A stretch of DNA of 64,000 nt from Phycisphaerae bacterium (GCA_018335035.1 JAGXKT010000009.1:1-64000); one strand, 5' to 3'; shown: positions 36,753-46,654, counted from the stretch's first letter. Notes: generated by a model not told the origin, from the letters alone. A program made the numbers and translations.

Positions 36753-37541
36753 TCATCGCGATTCGCGATCGCGATTTTCCACGCGCACGTATTCCTTCGA
36801 CGCGCCGTCAGCGCTCACGACCGTGTACCTCAGCACGTCTCCCGCATCGTCGAACTCGATTATGCTGATGCTGGACGACGTTCCGCTGGCCATTCGAACC
36901 CGCACGCGGCGCGGCGACAGGGGCGTCATAATCACCGACGAAAACCATACCTGCCCATCCGCTGACAATGAACGCCCGTCGAGGATCATGCTGAACGCCG
37001 CCCGGTCGCCGCGCTGAGCGACGTGTCGTGCCACAAGGTGCAGCGTGCCTTCGGGGATGTAGTTGTCAGGAATCGTGGCCCTGGCGCGCCCGCCGTCGCT
37101 TGTCACTTCGATCTGCCGACCGTCCACTACGATCTCGGTGGTCGTCTTCGTGAGTCCGCCTTGCCGAAGGTACACGCCCTGACTTTCGTACCGGCCTGTC
37201 GACATGTCGGCGGCCAGGCGCCACTTGGCCTGCGCGGTCTGTACGCGTCCATCGAGCGCGAATGTGCCCTCGTAGCGACCGTCTTCATGCTCACGCTGCC
37301 ACCTGCGAACGCCGGACCCGTCGCGGCGTGCCAGGCGAATGTCCATCGGCTCGTCGCCCCAGTAGTGCGCCAACCCGCGGTCGCGAATGTCGGCAATGAT
37401 ATCGCGCCCGGCGTGTTCCGGACGTTGCGTGCGCGTGTAGACCAGCCAGTATGCGGCGGCCACGGCGGCCGCGAGAACAAGCAGCATGATGACCGCCACG
37501 CGCGAGGTGTAGGACCGCCCGTTCTGTTGCGCCGGAGGCAT
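36753..37541 (-). CDS. Membrane-anchored protein, unknown function
   Basis: The 262-residue product has one N-terminal transmembrane helix (residues 15-36, VAVIMLLVLAAAVAAAYWLV). The exported part is beta-rich with alternating charged strands (EDGRYEGTFALDGRVQTAQA, KTTTEIVVDGRQIEVTSDGG, DAGDVLRYTVVSADGASKEY). The shape resembles lipoprotein-carrier-like (LolA/LppX) barrels, but I see no diagnostic motif. ATG 37541 is chosen over earlier starts because it places the helix at the N terminus. It converges with the PEGA gene 4 bp apart. Confidence 0.65.
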   Translation of the reverse strand: MPPAQQNGRSYTSRVAVIMLLVLAAAVAAAYWLVYTRTQRPEHAGRDIIADIRDRGLAHYWGDEPMDIRLARRDGSGVRRWQREHEDGRYEGTFALDGRVQTAQAKWRLAADMSTGRYESQGVYLRQGGLTKTTTEIVVDGRQIEVTSDGGRARATIPDNYIPEGTLHLVARHVAQRGDRAAFSMILDGRSLSADGQVWFSSVIMTPLSPRRVRVRMASGTSSSISIIEFDDAGDVLRYTVVSADGASKEYVRVENRDRESR

Positions 37542-37696
37542 ACGGCCATCGTACAGGCCCGTCAGGGCGGATGCAAAGCCGACGATGCCCGGGGCGGTTT
37601 CAGGACATCTCGCCACCACCCCGAACGCCCTGGCGATGCCACAATGCGGGGAAAGGTTACGGCCGCATGACCAGCTTCATTACGCCATCATTCCCC

Positions 37697-37725
37697 TTGG
37701 CAGATCCAGCGTCTTCGCCTATACT
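37697..37725 (+). promoter_or_regulatory. Probable promoter of the first PEP-CTERM gene
   Basis: TTGGCA (37697-37702) and TATACT (37720-37725) are 17 bp apart. The implied leader before ATG 37969 is about 235 nt, with no supported open frame. A second TATACT-like box (GATATACT) follows a few bases later. Confidence 0.55.
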
Positions 37726-37968
37726 GATATACTGTTGCAAGAGAGGCATTTTCGGCTTGATGCTTTGTGCGGACCAGGAGGCAAGCAACGCATCATAGGA
37801 GGCGGGATGTATCCGCCCGCCGTGTGCGCCGATGAGGCACGGCGCGTGCATGATGCGGTCCTATCTCCCGGAGTACTCGCCAGAGCCGAGATCTGCTTGC
37901 TTGTCGAGCTTAAGAGAGGTGCGAGAGCGGGGGCGACATGCCGCGCTCAGGCACGAAGGAGAGGAACA

Positions 37969-38625
37969 ATGTTACGCAGCGGAACGCTCGTCGTATGGAC
38001 GGTATTGTTGGTTCCATCGCTGGCCTTAGCGACGTCGTTTACCGGCGCGCTGAGCTGGGATGCCGACGAAGACGAACTGGTCGCAGCCAACAACTGGGCC
38101 GGAACCGGAACATTGATCACCTACGACGTCGAGGAGATGGCTAGCTCGGACACGTGGTACTACAGGTACACGCTGACGGTCGATTCGGCGCAGGGCTCGG
38201 GAATCAGCAACTTCGTGCTGGAGTTGTCGGACAACGTTACGTCCGGCGACATACTCAGCGCCCGGCCCGACGACCCGGCCGAGGTCGGCACGATCGCGTC
38301 GAACCCCGGAAATCCCATGCCTGAAGCCATGTACGGCGCCAAGTGGGAGGACTTCGACGAGGACGAGGTCTCCGAGACGCTTGTGGTGGAGTTCGAATTG
38401 GCCCGTATGCCGGTCTGGGGCGACTTCTCGGCCAAGGGCGGACCGAATTCGACCGTGTGGAACGCCGGGTTCACCAAGCTCGATACGGACCCGGGCAACC
38501 CCGTCGACAACCCCGGCGTAACGGGTCACATCGTGGTGCCTGATTCCGTCTACGTCCCGGAACCTGCGACCATGGCGTTCCTGATGCTCGGGGTGCCGGC
38601 GCTGTTCCGCCGTCGCCGCGGGTAG
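37969..38625 (+). CDS. PEP-CTERM sorted extracellular protein
   Basis: The 218-residue protein has a signal peptide (TLVVWTVLLVPSLALA) and ends with the PEP-CTERM tripartite signal: VPEP, a hydrophobic helix (ATMAFLMLGVPALF) and RRRRG. The tail should be cut by exosortase, leaving the protein on the cell surface or in the extracellular matrix. The mature part is acidic and beta-rich (SFTGALSWDADEDELVAANN, DTWYYRYTLTVDSAQGSGIS) with no catalytic motif. GAAGGAGAGG precedes the ATG. No exosortase gene is in the window. Confidence 0.9.
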   Translation: MLRSGTLVVWTVLLVPSLALATSFTGALSWDADEDELVAANNWAGTGTLITYDVEEMASSDTWYYRYTLTVDSAQGSGISNFVLELSDNVTSGDILSARPDDPAEVGTIASNPGNPMPEAMYGAKWEDFDEDEVSETLVVEFELARMPVWGDFSAKGGPNSTVWNAGFTKLDTDPGNPVDNPGVTGHIVVPDSVYVPEPATMAFLMLGVPALFRRRRG

Positions 38626-38670
38626 AGCCGGCTGCCGGTGAAGCGGCGTAGCGCGAAACGCGATACATGG

Positions 38671-38706
38671 CGGGCGGGCAGGCCAGTATGCTTGTCCGCC
38701 CGTTTC
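38671..38706 (+). terminator. Possible terminator after the PEP-CTERM gene
   Basis: CGGGCGG (38671-38677) pairs with CCGCCCG (38696-38702). Only a short T-rich stretch (TTTCGTT) follows, so termination may be weak. Confidence 0.4.
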
Positions 38707-38737
38707 GTTGGTGGTATCATGACGCGTTTCGCGGGTC

Positions 38738-41700
38738 ATGGCAAAGAGCAGCAGGACATCCTCCCGCAAGCGGTCGAAGCCAACGGCGCGTCGGGGCGGC
38801 ACGCAGGGCTTCCGCAAGCACGGCGGCTCAGCGGCCGGCCACGAAGCCGGTGCGAAGACCGCCGACCGGCGTAGCACATCCAAGGCGAACACGGCATCCG
38901 AGGGCGACGCCCGGGCGCCGGCCAAGCCCATCCGGCAGGCGCTCGACACGGATGGGCACGAGATCGTCGTCGTCGGTGCCAAGCAGCACAATCTCCGCGG
39001 CATCGACGTCCGCATCCCACGGGATAAGCTGGTGGTCGTCACCGGCCTGAGCGGCTCAGGCAAGAGCTCGCTGGCGTTCGACACGCTCTATGCCGAGGGG
39101 CAGCGCAAGTACGTGGAATCGCTCTCGGCGTATGCCAGACAGTTTCTGGAGCAACTGGCCAAGCCGGACGTCGAGCACATCGAGGGGCTTCCGCCGACCG
39201 TCGCCATTGAGCAGCGCAGCGGCGGGGCGAATCCACGATCCACGGTGGCGACGACGACGGAAATCTACGATTACCTCCGCCTGCTGTTTGCACGGATCGG
39301 CACGCCGCATTGCTGGTTCTGCAGGCGACAGATTACCTCCCAGACGGTCACCCAGATGGCCGACGCGATTTTCACGCTTCCCGACGGGGCGCGCTTCATG
39401 GTCCTCGCCCCGGTGGTCCGCGGACAGAAGGGCCAGCACACTGAACTGCTTCAGCACATGCAGCGCGAGGGCTACGTCCGTGTCCGCATCGACGGACGGA
39501 TTCACGAGCTGAGCGATCTGCCCGAACTTAACAAGAACCGGCGCCACACCATCGACGTCGTCGTGGACCGGCTCGTCCTGCGCGACTCGGTCCGCATCCG
39601 CATGTCCGACAGCATCGAGACCGCTCTGGAACTTGCGGGGGGCTTGGTGGTCATCTGCCATGAGCAGAAGCGCGACGAGACGCACGAGGACCGCGTGTGT
39701 GGTTCAAGAAAGCCGCCGGCGGCTTCGAAGACTGGCGACAAACGCCACACGAGCGGCAAAGATCGCTGGAAGGATTGGCTGTTCAGCGCCACGTATGCCT
39801 GCCCGGCGCATCCGGAGGCGAATCTCGAGGAACTCGCCCCGCGGATGTTCAGTTTTAACAGCCCTTACGGCGCCTGCCCGAGTTGTGACGGGCTGGGGAC
39901 GATTCTCGAGTTCGACCCCGAGCTGATCGTGCCCGATCCCACGCTATCGCTCAGCCAGGGCGCCGTAGACGCCTGGCGCCACGGCGGCAAGCGCATGAAC
40001 ATCTTCTACAACCGCGCCATTCGCCGCTTCTGTCGGAAGTATCGCGTATCCGCCAACACGCCGTACGAGGAGCTGCCGGCGGCGATGCGCAACAAGCTGA
40101 TGCACGGCGATCGCGGCGGTGGCTGGGAAGGCGTCATTCCGAACCTGACGCGGCGCTGGCACAAGACCGACAGCGAGTACGTCAAGGCACGGCTGCACTC
40201 GTTCATGTCCGAGCAGGCCTGTCCGGACTGCAGGGGGGGGCGTCTGCGACCGGCCTCACTTGCGGTGACCATCGCCGATCACAACGTCAACGACATCGTG
40301 CGGATGGACATCGCCTCAGCGCTGGCGTTTTTCGACCAGCTTGAACTCGACGCCGAGCAGGCCCAGATCGCCGAGATGATCCTGCGCGAGATTCGCCACC
40401 GGCTGCGGTTTCTCGCCGACGTAGGGCTGGACTACGTCACGCTCGACCGCGCCTCGGCGACGCTGTCCGGGGGCGAGGCCCAGCGGATTCGCCTCGCGAC
40501 GCAGGTCGGCAGCGGGCTGGTGGGCGTCTGTTACGTGTTGGACGAGCCGACGATCGGCCTGCACCAGCGGGATAACGAGCGGCTGATTCGCACGTTGCTG
40601 CGCCTGCGCGACATGGGCAATACCGTTGTGGTCGTGGAGCACGACGAGGCCGTGATCCGCTCGGCCGATCAGATCCTGGACATGGGCCCGGGCGCCGGAC
40701 GGCACGGTGGCCGGGTCGTCGCCCAGGGCGACATGGACACGGTCTGCGCTTGCGAGGAGTCCGTAACGGGCAAGTACCTCGCCGAACGGATGCGGATCGA
40801 GGTGCCGCAACGGCGGCGGGAGATGTGCCACAAGCGCGCCGTGGAACTCCGTGGCTGTCGGGAGCATAACCTCAAGAAGCTGAAGGTGTCTTTCCCGACC
40901 GGCGGCATCATTTGCGTCACGGGCGTCAGCGGTTCGGGCAAGAGCACGCTGGTGTCCCTGACGCTTCTACCGGCGCTGCGACGGCGGATCAGCGGCTCTC
41001 GCGACAAGCCCGGCTCGTTTGACAAAATTCTCGGCGTTCAGCACGTCGATAAGGTCATCGAGATCGACCAGTCGCCCATCGGGCGGACGCCGCGCAGCAA
41101 CCCGGCAACCTATACCGGCGTATTCGACCTCATCCGTCAGCTATTCGCCAAAACGCGGGAGGCCAAGATCCGCGGCTACAAGCCCGGGCGATTCAGCTTC
41201 AACGTCAAGGGCGGACGTTGCGAGGCCTGTCAGGGCCAAGGCACCAAGCGCATCGAGATGCACTTCCTTCCCGATGTGTTCGTCACCTGCGCCGAGTGCA
41301 AGGGCAGCCGCTACAATCGCGAGACGCTGGAGGTCCGCTACAAGGGCAAGAGCATCGCCGACGTGCTGGCGATGCGCGTGGAGGAGGCGCTGGGCTTTTT
41401 CGAGAACTTCCCCAAAATCAGGCAACTGCTCAAGGCGCTTAATGATGTCGGGCTGGGCTACGTGGAACTGGGCCAGAGCTCCACCACGCTGTCCGGCGGG
41501 GAGGCCCAGCGCGTCAAGCTGGCCAGCGAATTGGGAAAGAGTTCCACGGGACACACCCTCTACGTGCTTGATGAGCCCACGACGGGCCTGCACTTCGCCG
41601 ATATCCACAACCTCCTGAATGTGCTGAACCGACTGGCGGACATGGGCAATACCATCATCGTCATCGAGCACAATCCGGATGTCATCAAGTGCGCCGACTG

Positions 41701-41833
41701 GATCATCGATCTGGGCCCCGGCGGCGGCGACGCCGGCGGCCGCGTCATCGCCGAGGGAACCCCCGAAGACGTCGCGCGCAAGCGCAAGAGCCACACCGCG
41801 CGATTCCTGAGACAGTACCTCAAGCAGCGGTAG
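38738..41833 (+). CDS. uvrA: Excinuclease ABC subunit A
   Basis: The 1031-residue protein is the damage-recognition ATPase of nucleotide excision repair. Two ABC modules are seen: Walker A GLSGSGKSS near residue 107 and GVSGSGKST near 735, with signature LSGGEAQR twice. The zinc hook of the second module is GRCEACQGQGTKR..CAECKG. In the first module, the region E. coli UvrA uses as CPxC reads CPAH here, followed by the usual CPSC, so one zinc ligand is His. A basic, low-complexity N-terminal extension of about 70 residues precedes the conserved EIVVVGAKQHNLRGID. ATG 38738 is the only start that keeps this extension. Confidence 0.97.
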   Translation: MAKSSRTSSRKRSKPTARRGGTQGFRKHGGSAAGHEAGAKTADRRSTSKANTASEGDARAPAKPIRQALDTDGHEIVVVGAKQHNLRGIDVRIPRDKLVVVTGLSGSGKSSLAFDTLYAEGQRKYVESLSAYARQFLEQLAKPDVEHIEGLPPTVAIEQRSGGANPRSTVATTTEIYDYLRLLFARIGTPHCWFCRRQITSQTVTQMADAIFTLPDGARFMVLAPVVRGQKGQHTELLQHMQREGYVRVRIDGRIHELSDLPELNKNRRHTIDVVVDRLVLRDSVRIRMSDSIETALELAGGLVVICHEQKRDETHEDRVCGSRKPPAASKTGDKRHTSGKDRWKDWLFSATYACPAHPEANLEELAPRMFSFNSPYGACPSCDGLGTILEFDPELIVPDPTLSLSQGAVDAWRHGGKRMNIFYNRAIRRFCRKYRVSANTPYEELPAAMRNKLMHGDRGGGWEGVIPNLTRRWHKTDSEYVKARLHSFMSEQACPDCRGGRLRPASLAVTIADHNVNDIVRMDIASALAFFDQLELDAEQAQIAEMILREIRHRLRFLADVGLDYVTLDRASATLSGGEAQRIRLATQVGSGLVGVCYVLDEPTIGLHQRDNERLIRTLLRLRDMGNTVVVVEHDEAVIRSADQILDMGPGAGRHGGRVVAQGDMDTVCACEESVTGKYLAERMRIEVPQRRREMCHKRAVELRGCREHNLKKLKVSFPTGGIICVTGVSGSGKSTLVSLTLLPALRRRISGSRDKPGSFDKILGVQHVDKVIEIDQSPIGRTPRSNPATYTGVFDLIRQLFAKTREAKIRGYKPGRFSFNVKGGRCEACQGQGTKRIEMHFLPDVFVTCAECKGSRYNRETLEVRYKGKSIADVLAMRVEEALGFFENFPKIRQLLKALNDVGLGYVELGQSSTTLSGGEAQRVKLASELGKSSTGHTLYVLDEPTTGLHFADIHNLLNVLNRLADMGNTIIVIEHNPDVIKCADWIIDLGPGGGDAGGRVIAEGTPEDVARKRKSHTARFLRQYLKQR

Positions 41834-41941
41834 GGCATCGCCGTCCGCGTCGTTGACGCCGTGCCCACAGACCGGTAGGGTGATGCCGGCGTCCGGCCCG
41901 GAATCGCCGGGCCGTATTCACACGCCAAAGGAGCGATTGAG

Positions 41942-42997
41942 ATGCAATACGGCTATTGTGGAACGGCGTGCAGCGCCGTGCTGCTGGCGATGATGGTGCT
42001 TGGGGCATTGCTCGGATGCTCGGGACGCGCTGTCGAAGCGACGCTACCTTCTGAAGCGGATACGGAAGATGACGCGGACAAAGCGCCGCCGAAGACGACG
42101 CTGACCGACGGGGACGTCTCGCTGCATATCTATCTGCCGCACGCCGAGAGAGGGCACTATCGCGGCGTGCGGTTCGACTGGTCCGGACACGTCGCACGGG
42201 CGATGTGGAAGGGACACACGTACTTCGGGGCGTTTCGAAAGGCGGACAAGCCCCAACACCACGACGCCAACGCCGTCGGTCCGGCCGGCGAGTTCGGCAT
42301 GGGCACGCCGCTGGGCTACGAGGAGGCCACGTCCGGCGAAACATTCCTCAAGATCGGTGTCGGTCAGCTTCGCAAGGCCGCCGACGAACGGTATCGGTTC
42401 AACAAGGGCTACGAACTCGTCCGCCCAGGCGCGTGGACAACCGAGCAAGACGATGGGCAGATTACGTTCCGACAGGCGATGCGAGGCGACCGCGGCTGGG
42501 CGTACGCATACACCAAGCGGATCGCGCTGCTTGACGACCAGCCGGGTTTCAGCATCACCTATACACTCGAGAACACCGGCAGCAAGGTGATCGACACGAC
42601 GCACTACTGTCACAATTTCACCATCATCGACGGCGTGCCCATCGGTCCGGGGTACCGCGTGGCGTTGCCGTTCGAGATTGCTGCAGAGATCAAGAGTGAC
42701 ACCGTGCAGGTCGCCGGGAACACGATTGTCTTCCGCAAGCCGCTGCACGGCTCATTTTTTGCGCAGCTTACCAATTTCGACGACCCGGCCGACAGCGGGG
42801 CACGGATCATCAACGAGCGCACGGGGGCCGGCATCGAAATTCAGGGCGATTTCACGCCGGTGAAATACTACTTGTACGCCCAGTCGACGGCGTTCTGCCC
42901 CGAGCCGTACGTCGCCGTCAAGCTGGCGCCGGGCGCCTCGAAGACTTGGCGCACGACCTACACGCTATTCGAGACGGATACCAACGAGGCACAGTAG
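41942..42997 (+). CDS. Mutarotase-like lipoprotein
   Basis: The 351-residue product has a lipoprotein signal peptide with lipobox GALLGC (Cys near residue 26). The mature part has the beta-sandwich pattern of galactose mutarotases and related sugar-ring binders: GVRFDWSGHVARAMWKGHTY, QPGFSITYTLENTGSKVIDT, THYCHNFTIID with His residues in the usual place. It may bind or epimerise a carbohydrate at the cell surface, but I cannot assign a substrate. It is followed by a remnant of a sugar phosphate isomerase gene. Confidence 0.75.
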   Translation: MQYGYCGTACSAVLLAMMVLGALLGCSGRAVEATLPSEADTEDDADKAPPKTTLTDGDVSLHIYLPHAERGHYRGVRFDWSGHVARAMWKGHTYFGAFRKADKPQHHDANAVGPAGEFGMGTPLGYEEATSGETFLKIGVGQLRKAADERYRFNKGYELVRPGAWTTEQDDGQITFRQAMRGDRGWAYAYTKRIALLDDQPGFSITYTLENTGSKVIDTTHYCHNFTIIDGVPIGPGYRVALPFEIAAEIKSDTVQVAGNTIVFRKPLHGSFFAQLTNFDDPADSGARIINERTGAGIEIQGDFTPVKYYLYAQSTAFCPEPYVAVKLAPGASKTWRTTYTLFETDTNEAQ

Positions 42998-43042
42998 CAA
43001 TGGCCCGCAAGTGGCCTGCCCCCAGTTTATGTACCAGCTGCT

Positions 43043-43195
43043 ATGAGAGTCAGGTCTTCGCTCGCTTCGTCCGCGTGCCGCGGCGCCGGCACGAAGCACT
43101 ACATCTACGAACAAGACGACTGCAAGACCACCTCCGACCCGTGGAAGGCCGCGCAAATCAGTTACGAGAACATGCGCCGGCTCGGGTTGCGGTAA
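43043..43195 (+). pseudogene. C-terminal fragment of a sugar phosphate isomerase/epimerase gene
   Basis: A 50-codon frame ends at TAA 43193-43195. From about 43082 it reads GAGTKHYIYEQDDCKTTS then DPWKAAQISYENMRRLGL, which matches the last strand and helix of TIM-barrel sugar phosphate isomerases (typically VKHYFVEQD..DP..A...SY..L). The catalytic barrel upstream is missing: the preceding bases belong to the lipoprotein gene and a short spacer. The fragment is best read as what remains after deletion, perhaps the end of a larger carbohydrate locus. The start codon shown is nominal. Confidence 0.6.
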
Positions 43196-43228
43196 GCGGC
43201 TTGTACGCCTGACGGAGCGGGCGGGCCG

Positions 43229-45523
43229 TCATTCGGGCGAGCCGGCCGCGGCTCCCGCCTGCTGCAACGCGATGTTGCGCATTATCGCGAAGGCCGTGTC
43301 CGGTGCATACCCGTCGACCACGTACGAGGAGTATCCCACGAGTCCGGCCGTGATGTCCTCAGCGCTGTAGTAGATGACGGGGCGTCCGGCCACACGCACG
43401 GCACGCAGCGTCGGTTGCTTGTCCGGCAGGCGACCCGCCGTCCGCCGACGGTAGGCGAATGTTTCGATCACGTTGCCGTCGAGGCGGAACAGCGGATCGG
43501 ACGCCTCCAGTCGCCGTAGGGTGCCCGGCCCGTATATCGCCGCGATCTGTTCCTCGGCTGCGGCGGCGAACGCCTCGTCTCCGCCGGCCGCATCGATGAC
43601 GATTACGCGAGGGCCGCCTTCGACGAAGTCGCGAAGGATCTGCTGCTGCTCCGCCGTCAGTTTGAACGTTCCCGTGCCGCTGAGAATTGCGATGGAGGCG
43701 TCGGTCTCCGGCAGCTTGGCGATATCGATCGGACCGATGACGTTGACCTTGACGCCGTGCTTCCGTGCCATCAGCCGCGAAAACCGCTGGTAGGCCAGCG
43801 GCTCGGGATCGTGGTTGCCCTCGAAGGCCAGTCGCGCCACGGTGACGGAGGGCAGATCGCCGACATCCGGTTCGCCCGGCCAGACCTTGGAACCACGCGT
43901 GCGGAAGGACTTGTTCGTGACGTAGGCGGCGATGTTGGCCGCCGCCTCGAAGGCCCATCGCGCCGTCTCATGCCGCTGTAGTTGCCACGGTTCGGCCAGG
44001 TCCATATCGGTATGAATCACCAGCGGTCGCACCCCGTTGGAGACCGCCTGGAGCTTCAAGCGGCCCGCGGAGCGCCCCAGGTCGTACTGCACCGCCGTCT
44101 GGTAAATCACGTCATCACGTGTCAGCGTTTCAAGTTCGTACCGCGGGAACATCTTCTTGTACGCTTCGCGCATGCCCGCGGAAAAGCCCATGCCTCTGCA
44201 TTCGGTGACGCTGAGGATGGTGCCGCCCTGGTATACGAACCGCCGGATGCGCTCGAGTTGCTCGTCAGTGAACTTCGGCCGCTTGGCGCCGGAGATGTAC
44301 AGGATCGGCGCGTCGTGCCAATGGCGGGCGGCCACTTCCAGATTGATGATCTGCCAGTTGATATCCCGCTGTTCGAATGCCTGGCTCAGCCACCGCGTCA
44401 GGGAGGCCAGGTCGCGCGGGCGGTTGTTCCAGTCGCCGTCATACTTGAGCTTGTTGAACAAAACCGGTCGGCGACCACGCACGAGGAACAGCAACGCGTA
44501 GCTCGTAGCGACATCCTCGCCGTACTTGCCTCGCCACTGCCCGCCGTCCTTCTGGTCGTTTATCAGCCACATCGCGCCGGTCTGGTACCAGTCTACCGTT
44601 CCAAAATACTTGTACCCGCTGGCGACGCCCACCCGCTCGATGCCGTAAAGGTAGTAGTACATGTCCCCGTGGCCGCGGATCTTCTCCGACGTGTTGAGCG
44701 TGGGCTTGTCGCCGGACGTATCGATGTAATTGCGATCCAACCAGTCAAGCCCGCGCTGTAGAGAGGCCTGGACCTGCTTGCCGACGCGCCCGAGATTGCA
44801 GCGGCTGAACTGATCGACAAAGATATTGTCGAAGCAGACGTACATGCTCGCCACGCCGGCCGTGACCATCGTTCCGGAGGATGCCTCCGCCCGGTCCTGG
44901 TAGTACTTCCAGCCGCCGTCGCCCTGCTGCGAGTTGTACCAGTGGGCATAGACCTTCTGCCAGTACCGCTTGGGAATCTCCCAGCCGACCATCCTCGCTC
45001 CCCATACGCCCAGCAGGCCGTACTGGCTGTTCGAGTTATCCCCGCTGCTCTTGCCCTCGCCCCGCGAGTCGTATCCGTAGCTACCGTCTTTCGTCGATCG
45101 GATGAGCCGATCGGCATCCGCTCGCAGGGGCTTGTGATACGCCTTGCCCCGCTTGATGGCCGAGAGAAACGCCTGGCATCGCAACCCCAGTACGTAGGTC
45201 TTCTCGCTTTGGCGTTCGGCCATCCACTTCAAGGCACGATCCGCCGCCTTCTCGGCACGCTTACGAAGGGCGTCGTCCTTGACGTAGTCGAGACTCTCGA
45301 GAATCGCGTAGGCCGCCAGCGGCGTGCAGCCCTGCGGGTAGTGCTCCTTGGCATGCGGCCATTGGGCCCCCTTCTGGCTCTCGCACAAATAGCGGACGCC
45401 GTCGGCAATGGCCTTGTCCACGGCCGCATCAGAAAAGCTGTCGTCGCGATCGGCCGCGGTAACCGTAGCCGTCGCCGCCAGAAGGAAACCTAGAACGAGG
45501 AACGACGGTAGGGAGTGTCGCAT
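43229..45523 (-). CDS. Large secreted protein: alpha-toroid plus DUF4159/GATase-like domains
   Basis: The 764-residue protein has a signal peptide (MRHSLPSFLVLGFLLAATAT). Residues about 30-340 look like an alpha/alpha toroid of the prenyltransferase/squalene cyclase type (ALKWMAERQSEKTYVLGLRC, NSQYGLLGVWGARMVGWEIP, YNSQQGDGGWKYY). Residues about 395-560 fit DUF4159 (APILYISGAKRPKFTDEQLE, RFVYQGGTILSVTECRG). A second Rossmann or GATase-like part runs about 600-764 (IAILSGTGTFKLTAEQQQ, VEGGPRVIVIDAAGG). No catalytic acid motif of cyclases is visible. Such proteins are abundant in planctomycetes and remain uncharacterised. Confidence 0.8.
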   Translation of the reverse strand: MRHSLPSFLVLGFLLAATATVTAADRDDSFSDAAVDKAIADGVRYLCESQKGAQWPHAKEHYPQGCTPLAAYAILESLDYVKDDALRKRAEKAADRALKWMAERQSEKTYVLGLRCQAFLSAIKRGKAYHKPLRADADRLIRSTKDGSYGYDSRGEGKSSGDNSNSQYGLLGVWGARMVGWEIPKRYWQKVYAHWYNSQQGDGGWKYYQDRAEASSGTMVTAGVASMYVCFDNIFVDQFSRCNLGRVGKQVQASLQRGLDWLDRNYIDTSGDKPTLNTSEKIRGHGDMYYYLYGIERVGVASGYKYFGTVDWYQTGAMWLINDQKDGGQWRGKYGEDVATSYALLFLVRGRRPVLFNKLKYDGDWNNRPRDLASLTRWLSQAFEQRDINWQIINLEVAARHWHDAPILYISGAKRPKFTDEQLERIRRFVYQGGTILSVTECRGMGFSAGMREAYKKMFPRYELETLTRDDVIYQTAVQYDLGRSAGRLKLQAVSNGVRPLVIHTDMDLAEPWQLQRHETARWAFEAAANIAAYVTNKSFRTRGSKVWPGEPDVGDLPSVTVARLAFEGNHDPEPLAYQRFSRLMARKHGVKVNVIGPIDIAKLPETDASIAILSGTGTFKLTAEQQQILRDFVEGGPRVIVIDAAGGDEAFAAAAEEQIAAIYGPGTLRRLEASDPLFRLDGNVIETFAYRRRTAGRLPDKQPTLRAVRVAGRPVIYYSAEDITAGLVGYSSYVVDGYAPDTAFAIMRNIALQQAGAAAGSPE

Positions 45524-45712
45524 GGCGGGCTCCATCGATGGCCGGCGCAACCGACCTTCTCATAAACATATTATGCGCCGTTGGACGCCGTTCGTGCAAT
45601 TGCAATGCTGTACGGCGTGTCGACAGCCGTTGCGACTGGACGCCGGCTGCGCTGGCGCCTAGTATTGGGCGGGGTCGGCATGGCGCCATTATGGCGAGGT
45701 GGAGCCCTAGCG

Positions 45713-46654
45713 ATGCAGGCGGACATCACAGCAACAATCGGCAACACGCCGCTGGTACGGCTTCGCGGGCTGGTCGGGAATCGGGCGACCGTTCTGGCAA
45801 AGCTGGAGTCGTTCAATCCGATGGCGTCTGTAAAGGATCGGATCGCGCTGGCGATGCTGGATGCGGCCGCCAGCGAGGGGCGGCTGCACGACGGCGCCAC
45901 GGTGATCGAACCGACCAGCGGCAATACCGGCATCGGGCTGGCGCTGATCTGCGCCGCCCGTGGATACAAGTGCCTTCTGACCATGCCGGATTCCATGAGC
46001 GTCGAGCGGCGCAAGGTGCTTCGGGCGCTCGGGGCGGAGCTCGTGCTGACGCCGGCTGAGCAGGGCATGCGCGGAGCCATCGACCGCGCCGAGCAGCTCC
46101 ACGCCGAGACGCGCGACGCGGTGATGCCGGGGCAATTTCGTAATCCGGCAAATCCGGAGGTGCACCGGCGTACCACGGCCGAGGAAATCTGGCGTGATAC
46201 CGACGGACAGGTGGACGTGTTCGTCGCCGGGGTGGGAACCGGAGGCACGATCACCGGCGTGGCGTCGGCGCTGAAGGCACGCAAGCCGGGCTTTCGCGCC
46301 GTGGCGGTCGAGCCGACCGAAAGCCCCGTCATCGCCCAGACCCTCGCGGGCGGGGAACTGCACCCGGCGCCGCACGGCATCCAGGGCATTGGCGCGGGAT
46401 TCATCCCCGACGTGCTGGACCTGTCGCTGGTGGACGAAGTTGTGGCGGTCAGCACGGACGACGCGCTCGACTGGGCGCGCCGCGCCGCGCGCGAGGAAGG
46501 GCTGTTTGTGGGCATCTCCTCCGGTGCGGCGTTGAAAGCCGCCGCCCAAATCGCCTCCCGGGACGATGCCGTCGGCAAGACGGTCGTCGTGTTGCTGCCG
46601 AGCTTCGGGGAGCGGTATCTCTCCACGCCGCTGTTCGCCGGGTTGGAGGACTGA
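45713..46654 (+). CDS. Cysteine synthase / O-acetylserine sulfhydrylase family
   Basis: The 313-residue PLP enzyme has the catalytic lysine in [12 protein letters not shown] near residue 41, the substrate loop [10 protein letters not shown] near 68, the phosphate-binding loop [11 protein letters not shown] near 175, and SGAA near 265. All are typical of CysK and CysM. ATG 45713 gives [20 protein letters not shown], which matches the family start; an earlier ATG at 45680 adds a basic stretch. It makes cysteine from O-acetylserine and sulfide. Its stop is 7 bp before the PHP gene. Confidence 0.93.
   Translation: MQADITATIGNTPLVRLRGLVGNRATVLAKLESFNPMASVKDRIALAMLDAAASEGRLHDGATVIEPTSGNTGIGLALICAARGYKCLLTMPDSMSVERRKVLRALGAELVLTPAEQGMRGAIDRAEQLHAETRDAVMPGQFRNPANPEVHRRTTAEEIWRDTDGQVDVFVAGVGTGGTITGVASALKARKPGFRAVAVEPTESPVIAQTLAGGELHPAPHGIQGIGAGFIPDVLDLSLVDEVVAVSTDDALDWARRAAREEGLFVGISSGAALKAAAQIASRDDAVGKTVVVLLPSFGERYLSTPLFAGLED

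Noticed and set aside
38026-39084. Minus-strand frame of 352 codons
   Set aside because: Antisense to the PEP-CTERM gene and the start of uvrA.
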